NCBI GenBank assembly: GCA_009733575.1
Contig: ML769418.1
Location: forward strand, 124,001-188,000
Length of the DNA: 64,000 nt
Direction: 5' to 3'
Source: Gymnopus androsaceus JB14
Lineage: Eukaryota > Basidiomycota > Agaricomycetes > Agaricales > Omphalotaceae
In this document: positions 58,218 to 64,000 of the stretch, in pieces
Numbering within the stretch: the first letter of the stretch is position 1
How the letters are laid out: every line of letters starts with the position of its first letter
Program-made: the position numbers and the translations under genes
Notes under the pieces: model-generated
Databases searched by the model: none
Told to the model about the DNA's origin: nothing
The model's input: only the letters and a program-made list of their open reading frames with translations

Positions 58218-59955
58218 CCCCCCCTTGACCGGCGTCGAGCCTGAGCATAGAAATCCATTGTGTATGCAGCGTTCTATGCAGGGGTTTAGTCAGTAAGTCT
58301 GCAATGTTTTCCTTACCCGAGACATGGATAACGTCAATTTGCCGTTTAACAATGCAGTCGCGAATGAAGTGTTCTCGAATTGAAATATGTTTCATCTTCG
58401 AATGAGCGTGAGGGTCGTGAGTACAGGCGACCGTGCCCTGGTTGTCACAAAAGATTGTTGTAGGGTCGTATTGGGGAAAACCGAGTTCAGCGAAGAGGTT
58501 CCGGAACCATAGGACTTCCCTCGCGCAATGAGTGGATGCCAAGTATTCGGCCTCGCATGATGACAATGCGACCACGGCCTGCTGTTTCGAGCTCCATGAC
58601 AGTGGTGAGTCCCCAACCATGACTAGGAATCCAGAGATGGATTTTCTCGTGTCTCCCATTCCCCAGTCTGAGTCTGAAAGGGCTCGTATAATCGGATATA
58701 CGACGTTCGATGAGCCCAATGTAATACTGAGTGTTTGAGTTCCTTTGAGGTAGCGTAAAAGGTGTTTAGCGGCTGCAATATGCGAAGGACCATAGTTTGC
58801 CATAAAACGGGCTAGTTCTCGAACGGTGTAGGCGATGTCTGGCCTTGAGCAAGTGCATAAGTACATGCATTTGCCTACAACAGCGCCGTACAGGAATTTT
58901 CCAACTTTCTCGGCTTCTTCAGATGAAAGGGGTGTTGTCTGGGGGACTAGTCTCATCTTTGGGTCCATTGGTGTGTATACAGCGTTACAGTTTTCGAAGT
59001 TGAATTCTCGGAGGATGGACTGGATGTAGGTCATTTGGCTGACCTTGATCGTTCGATTTTCGAGATCTCGTTCAATAGCACACCCAAGGTGGAACATTGG
59101 TTGACCGTTATCAGTGATTTCGAACAAGGAACCAATTAGGTTCACAACCAAATCAGATTCTTTGTCTGTGGTCGACGCAATGAGCATGTCATCCACGCTT
59201 GTTGTAACGTATGAGCAATCATTCCCGTTTATGCGTATATATATGCTCCAGTCTGACTCCAACCGTTTGAACCCAATCGTTTCGAGCTTCGAGTTTAGCT
59301 CCAGATACCACTGCCTGCCAGACTGCTTCAAGCCATATAGACCTTTCTTCAGTCTCCAGTAGCCTGTACCGACTATGGATGGCCTGCGCATGTATATCTC
59401 CTCCTCAAGAGGTCTGTTAAGAAAAGCGGTTTTGATGTCGATTTGTCGTAGTTTCATTCCATGTTCCGTTACCAGTGTCAGTATTGTATGCATTGACTCC
59501 CAACGAGCTACTGGTGCGAAGGTGTAAACAAAGTCTTGGCCAGGAATCTGCATGAATCCCTTAGCTACAAGATGAGCCTTGAAACGAGATATGAGGCCAT
59601 CCTGGTCTCGTTTGATGTGAAGGACCCATTTAGAGCCCACTGCCTTTCTTCCAGGGGGTAGTTCGTCTACTTCCTCATAGACCCCTTTCTCTTTCAGCGA
59701 CTCGAGTTCCTCGTAGATTTCTGCGAGCCAATGGGTCCAGTATACGGAAGATTGAGCTTCCAAGATGGACTGGGGATCCTTTTCTTCTGGATCATCAATC
59801 GGATCCATGAGCATGGCACCAGCATAGGCAACTTCTGCTTGTATGAAGCTCCTTGCCAGTAGCGGAAAGTCTGCTTCATCGCATTCAATGTCGAGGTCGT
59901 TGATCTGTGCGCTAAGGACATCTATGAGGTTGCTATTCCCCCCCTCATCCTGCGT
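58210..59955 (-). pseudogene. copia Pol fragment: reverse transcriptase and RNase H
   Basis: A long open frame of at least 534 residues. The reverse transcriptase shows SKWVLHIKRDQDGLISRFKA, LVAKGFMQIPGQDF, TFAPVARWESMHTIL, IDIKTAFLNRPLEEEIYM, LKKGLYGLKQSGRQWY and the active-site loop TSVDDMLIAS. The usual Tyr of Y-x-D-D is Ser here, although both Asp are kept. RNase H follows: ALSDSDWGMGDTRKSISGF, WSSKQQAVVALSSCEAEYLA and FCDNQGTVACTHDPHAHSK, ending ENIADLLTKPLHRTLH. It is truncated at its 5' side, so it cannot move alone, but the absence of stops suggests a fairly recent insertion. Confidence 0.88.
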
Positions 59956-60322
59956 ACAGTGAACGTATCATGCTGGTAATTTTCGCGTGCGTTGCATGCA
60001 ATGTTCAGCAATCAACGTATCGTCCATAAGTGTGTCCCCGTCAGGATCAAAGCTATGGTAATATGTTAACGTACATGAAGGTAACAACATTATGTTACTC
60101 ACTTATCCTCAGATCCATTTGGCACGTCACCAGTATGGTCGAGGGACTCGTTACGGTCCAGTCTGCACGTTACAGATTAGGACAGGAGTAAAACTATCAC
60201 TAGACACCGGGGGCATCCTGCAGGGCACCTCGAAACTAGGTGCTTCCTATTCATTACGAAGTTCACATTGAAGTTCACGTTGAAAGGCACTTGAGTCAAA
60301 TTACCCATGAGGTCATCTGTAC
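59956..60322. other. intergenic, no gene seen
   Basis: Sequence upstream of the MITE. No features were recognised. Confidence 0.35.
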
Positions 60323-60426
60323 TACAGTGGCTGCCAAAATTGATGTCACCCCACGTGACCTACTGAATGGGCTACTGAATGGGCAACTCAATTGGGGGGG
60401 TGACATCAATTTTGGCAGCCACTGTA
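60323..60426. mobile_element. MITE with 28-bp terminal inverted repeats and TA target duplication
   Basis: TA at 60323-60324 is followed by CAGTGGCTGC and 18 more bases. The exact reverse complement ends at 60424 and is again followed by TA (60425-60426). CAGTG ends and a TA duplication are typical of Tc1/mariner-type elements. The inner 44 bases hold two copies of TACTGAATGGGC. No transposase is nearby. When single-stranded it would fold into a perfect 28-bp hairpin. Confidence 0.8.
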
Positions 60427-60940
60427 TATACATTGATAGCGATGGGAAATATTATACCAAAATAGTCACCGGGCCTAGCGAGCGCTAAACGCACCACGGT
60501 CCGTGATTTGAGCTGCTGACTACAACCGCGACATTGGCTTATGATCTCACTACTCCCTTTCCGAATTCTTCAACGAAGCCAAGGCAGGTAGCTAGCCCGA
60601 GGAGCTCAAAGTTGCCACCAATTCTTCCTACAAGGACACGTTGCACTCTGACGGGATGGATGTTGAGATCAGGTACTTTTATTCTCTTTCATTTTGATTT
60701 TAGCTGAATTTGTAATGTTTGTGTCTATAGTCATTACCCCCTATGGCCGTAACTTCACCCGTTCCTCCCCATCCTCCGCCACCCGATCCCTGAGCAGCTG
60801 AAGAGCAGACAGCGAGGATGTTCACCGGAAACTACATTCTCTGGATGTCGTACTATAGTATCTGAACATTTTACGGCCTTGACACCTTGTAAGCTCTCTT
60901 CTCTTCTTTCTCCACTCGTTTTGCCATGCCTAAACACACC
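60427..60940. other. intergenic or eroded sequence before THO2 fragment
   Basis: No gene is supported. It may hold further decayed THO2 sequence, but no motif was recognised. Confidence 0.3.
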
Positions 60941-62787
60941 ACCAAATCAGTACGCGGTTCCTGGTATACTGTGGATGCCATTTCAACGCTTTTAGTTTCT
61001 TTGCCAGGTTTGCGAAAAATCTTTTGAACAAAGCGGTGATCTCGGCCAATCTTACCGCCGATGCTTTTGTCGCATTCGTATGCTCAGTTCTCGACACTCT
61101 CCCTTCAACATCGTCTTCAAGCACCAATTTGAATGCTGCAATCTTTGGTGAGCATCTGGTGGACTTGGTTTGGGCTGTGGATGCTGGGCTAGATGAAGTT
61201 CTTGCCGATGCGAGGATGACCATAGCTGCTTGTGGTGAACAGGGCTCAGAGCAGCACCAAGCCATCCTTGGCAAGGCAAACAAGGTGAACCAGAATGCCA
61301 AGGCGGATAAAGCTACTATTGTGTCCATAGTCCAGAAGCTTTTGGTACGTGTCGAATTTGCTGCATGTTCAAAGTTTTCTAACTCTGTGAATAGGACTTT
61401 GGTGTTCTCAATGCCAATATCTGTTGGGAACGATTGGATACTGCTATATTGGACGGCACTGGACTTATGGTCAAAATCAATCTTGATAAAAGAGAAATTA
61501 GAGTCGCACACAGGCTTATTGTGCGTTTCTGCCGTTTTTTTCAACATGTGCTGATGTCTTCTCCTCAAGCTACAAACAAAACAAATTTAACCTTCTTCGG
61601 AAGCAATCAGAAGGGTACAGTAAACTCACTGTCGAACTAACAAGTGCATTGGGACCTGGGCACATACCATCGACCGCCCGGCCGCCAGAATTGTTCGAAG
61701 CGATACAACAGCGGGCTCGCCCTGTATGGGAAAAAATCATCAGTCTCATTGGCTTCTTCGACTTGGATCCCAATAAAGCCCTGGACATTATGCTCGATGT
61801 GATGTCCGTCAATCTCACCTCTCACTACACCTTTTTCTTCGCCCTGCTGTCCTTTTCACCTTGGGTGCGGCCGTCTACCCTCTCATACAATGTGAATCGA
61901 CCATGTCCACCGACCCAAAGCCAGACCAATTCAGGGGAAAGACGTTGGATGAAGTGTTAAACTTGGCCGATCCGAGTTCTCAATGGTCCAACGCCGATAT
62001 GGCCCCAGGCTCTCGTGTTCTTGCCCAGATTTTGGGATTCAAACTCAACTATTACCAGTCTACCGACGTCCCTGAAACTCCGAAATCTTTGTATCTCACA
62101 GCGGCTCTCCTCATACGCAAAGGTCTTGTTGCACTGGAAGATCTCTATCCTCATGTACGCGCTTTCGTCAACATTTTGTTACTATTGTACTCAAAGACTT
62201 TTTCATAGCTATCTCCAGACGACTCTGATATGGAGAGCGTTCGCGCAATGTATCTGAAGAACGTCCAGTCGCGAATATCATCAGCCAAAATGAGCCAGTT
62301 GGCCATGGCAGCCCCCCTGGAATCGACATCTTCTGCTCCTACGTCGTCCAAGCTGAAGGCTGCTCCAGCTTCTGAGCCGAAGGACCCCCCAAACCAGAAA
62401 GCGGGGATTCTCATCGCTCTTCTCGCAGTTGGTGCTTTGAAGCCGGCCATAGCTATCCTTTCCAGATTCCCATGGTTGGTCGATGCTCAACCAGAGATTG
62501 CCGATCTCATTATCCGCGTCATGAAGCACTCCATCTCCCAAATTTACAACTCTATTATTACTGCTACCAAAGAGCGTAAACCCGACTTCACTCAGCCTCG
62601 CTCTATGTTTGGCGCAACTGGAGTGTCTTCCCCTCCTCCCCGGAGACCGAGGCTTTCACTCTGGGCTCCTACCCCTCCGCCTACAAGTACTGTGGAATAC
62701 GTGTTCTTCTTCCCTGACTGGACTGAGCAAGTACCTATATGTACCTCCTTGGATGATCTGACAGATGTTATTGAACCATTAATATGA
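60941..62787 (+). pseudogene. THO complex subunit 2 (THO2-like) internal fragment
   Basis: The reading matches fungal THO2 in order: PKHTTKSVRGSWYTVDAIS, FAKNLLNKAVISANLTADAF, GEHLVDLVWAVDAGLDEVL, NANICWERLDTAILDGTGLM, FYKQNKFNLLRKQSEGYSKL, RARPVWEKIISLIGFFDLDP, MSTDPKPDQFRGKTLDEVLN, LALEDLYPH-type helices, and [10 protein letters not shown]. Intact THO2 is a scaffold of the transcription-export complex and is far longer. Both ends are missing here: there is no start region, and the C-terminal two thirds are replaced at about 62783 by RAD54-like sequence. One-base slips occur near 61505 and 61868. Introns are kept, so it arose from a genomic piece. Confidence 0.75.
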
Positions 62788-64000
62788 TGGTCAACAACCA
62801 GTATGGCTGCATCATGGCGGACGAGATGGGTCTCGGAAAGACTCTCCAGTGCATCGCTCTACTCTGGACTCTAATCAAACAATCTCCACATTCGGGAAAG
62901 CCTTCCATCGAGAAACGTATCATTGCCTGTCCCTCGAGTCTGGTTAAAAACTGGGCCAACGAGCTTGGTGCGTAAGCTTCTGCCTTGACTCGTTTGGACC
63001 ATATTGACGATTTATAGTTAAATGGCTTGGGAACGACGCTATCAACGCTTTGGCTGTAGATGGTAAAGGCGGCAAGGCGGAACTCCTGGTCAAAGTGGTG
63101 GGTAGCTGCATGTGGAAGAAATGTTACGCAGCCTGGTAAGCTTCCCTATCGCGTTTATATTTTGTCATCTTACATTGGATGTTAGTGATGATCGTCTCTT
63201 ACGAAACATTACGGGCGCTAACAGCGTATCTCACAAACTGCAAGATCGGGCTGTTGCTCTGTGACGAACAGATTGAAGAATTCTGGTGAGCATCGACGCG
63301 GTCAATTCTTCGTTCATGTTTTGACTCTGCTTGTAGATTCTCAAACTTTCCAAGCACTCAACGGTTTGGACGTGAAACGACGCATTATCCCTACCGGCAC
63401 ACCAATTCAGGTTCGTCGTCTACATTGCGAAGTCATTCAAACTCTAACCCACCCGTCTTCCAGAACGACTTGTCCGAATACTTTTCGCTTCTGAATTTCG
63501 CAAATCCCAACTATCTGGGTTCCAATAATGACTTGAAGAAGAACTTTGAAAACCATATCATCCGTGGCAGAGACGCCTCTGCGAGCGACCACGTGAACTG
63601 AGAGCGAAAAGAAACTGAAGGAATTAGGTGGTCTAGTCACCAAATTCATCATTCGCCAAACGAATGATCTGCTTTCCAAATATTGTATGTGTTTTTGTCA
63701 CAATTTAATAACTCAAATCTCACGCGCCAACTCAAGTGCCTGTTAAATACCAACAAGTTGTGTTCTGCGGCTTGTCAGAGTTCCAACTATTGCTCTATCG
63801 TCTTTTCATCTCATCCCCAGAAATCAAAGCCCTTCTTCGAGGCGTCAACTCTCAACCACTGAAAGCGATCAACATTCTGAAAAAGCTTTGCAATCACCCT
63901 GAACTTTTGAATCTGCCTGATGATCTCATGGGCTCTGAACACTTGATTCCGGAGGGCTTTTGCGGAGCAGGACAAAATGCTACTTCTCGAGGAAGGAATA
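62784..64000 (+). pseudogene. RAD54-like SNF2 ATPase fragment, broken, continues past window
   Basis: It starts inside the ATPase core: [20 protein letters not shown] (Walker A), [80 protein letters not shown]. The DEGH box is damaged: after DE about five bases are missing before AGATTGAAG, so G-H is lost and the frame shifts. Another indel precedes WVAACGRNVTQP (about 63096). Later parts are TFQALNGLDVKRR, GTPIQ, NDLSEYFSLLNFANPNYLGS and KAINILKKLCNHPELLNLP. RAD54 remodels DNA in homologous recombination; this copy lacks its N-terminus and Walker B and cannot work. Confidence 0.82.

Larger units (their letters stand above)
58076..59955 (-). mobile_element. Ty1/copia retrotransposon remnant, 3' half
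   Basis: Contains the 3' LTR, the polypurine tract and the C-terminal part of Pol. Gag, protease, integrase and the 5' LTR are not found on the 5' side, which ends in unrelated sequence near 59955-60000. Confidence 0.8.

Overview
The window is nuclear DNA of a filamentous basidiomycete, most likely an Agaricomycete. The evidence is genes split by many 45-70 nt GT..AG introns, a basidiomycete-type laccase, a Tet-like 2OG oxygenase of the fungal type, a Ty1/copia remnant, an intron-containing tRNA-Val, and mannosyltransferase, SUMO, THO2 and RAD54 relatives. No species can be named from the sequence alone. There is no operon structure and no CRISPR array.

Layout. 0-2.3 kb: the start of a cyclin-like gene running off the left edge, then a dead cis-prenyltransferase (RER2-like) copy. 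2.7-6.9 kb: a Ser/Thr/Gly-rich membrane-anchored protein with ~195-bp tandem repeats. 8.0-11.0 kb: an unassigned protein with a possible nuclease-type E-x-K motif and a small Cys-rich GPI-type secreted protein. 11.7-34.2 kb: the dominant structure, two inverted copies of a divergent gene pair (a C2H2 zinc-finger gene and a cyclin-like gene with an acidic tail). The copies lie at 11.7-18.8 and 27.6-34.2 kb around an 8.8 kb spacer. The spacer carries a sulfotransferase-like gene, a secreted GPI-type glycoprotein, a KTR-family mannosyltransferase and tRNA-Val.

34.4-37.1 kb: an MFS sugar transporter, with a piece of its tail also lying inside the left arm. 38-41.2 kb: an SRPK-like kinase flanked by two copies of an unknown gene. 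42.5-46.6 kb: a long I-BAR-like protein. 46.9-47.5 kb: SUMO. 48.2-49.4 kb: another cyclin-fold protein. 49.6-51.7 kb: a broken P-loop gene of the Crinkler/RHS style. 51.7-53.4 kb: a Tet-like 2OG oxygenase. 55.0-57.6 kb: laccase. 58.1-60.0 kb: the 3' part of a copia element with its LTR. 60.3 kb: a tiny Tc1/mariner-type MITE. 60.9-64 kb: a THO2 fragment joined to a broken RAD54-like fragment, running off the right edge.

A theme across the window is single-base frame slips, often extra bases at or near short homopolymers. They occur in both inverted-repeat arms, the kinase, the I-BAR-like gene, the P-loop gene and even SUMO. Some loci (RER2, RAD54, the P-loop gene) also have stop codons or lost catalytic residues and look truly dead. 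For the others, residual long-read indels are an equally good explanation. The most interesting signals are the inverted divergent gene pair, an intron apparently created by a 55-62 bp tandem duplication in the mannosyltransferase gene, the THO2::RAD54 chimera, the transporter-tail filler in the left arm, and the oxygenase whose metal-binding Asp reads as His.
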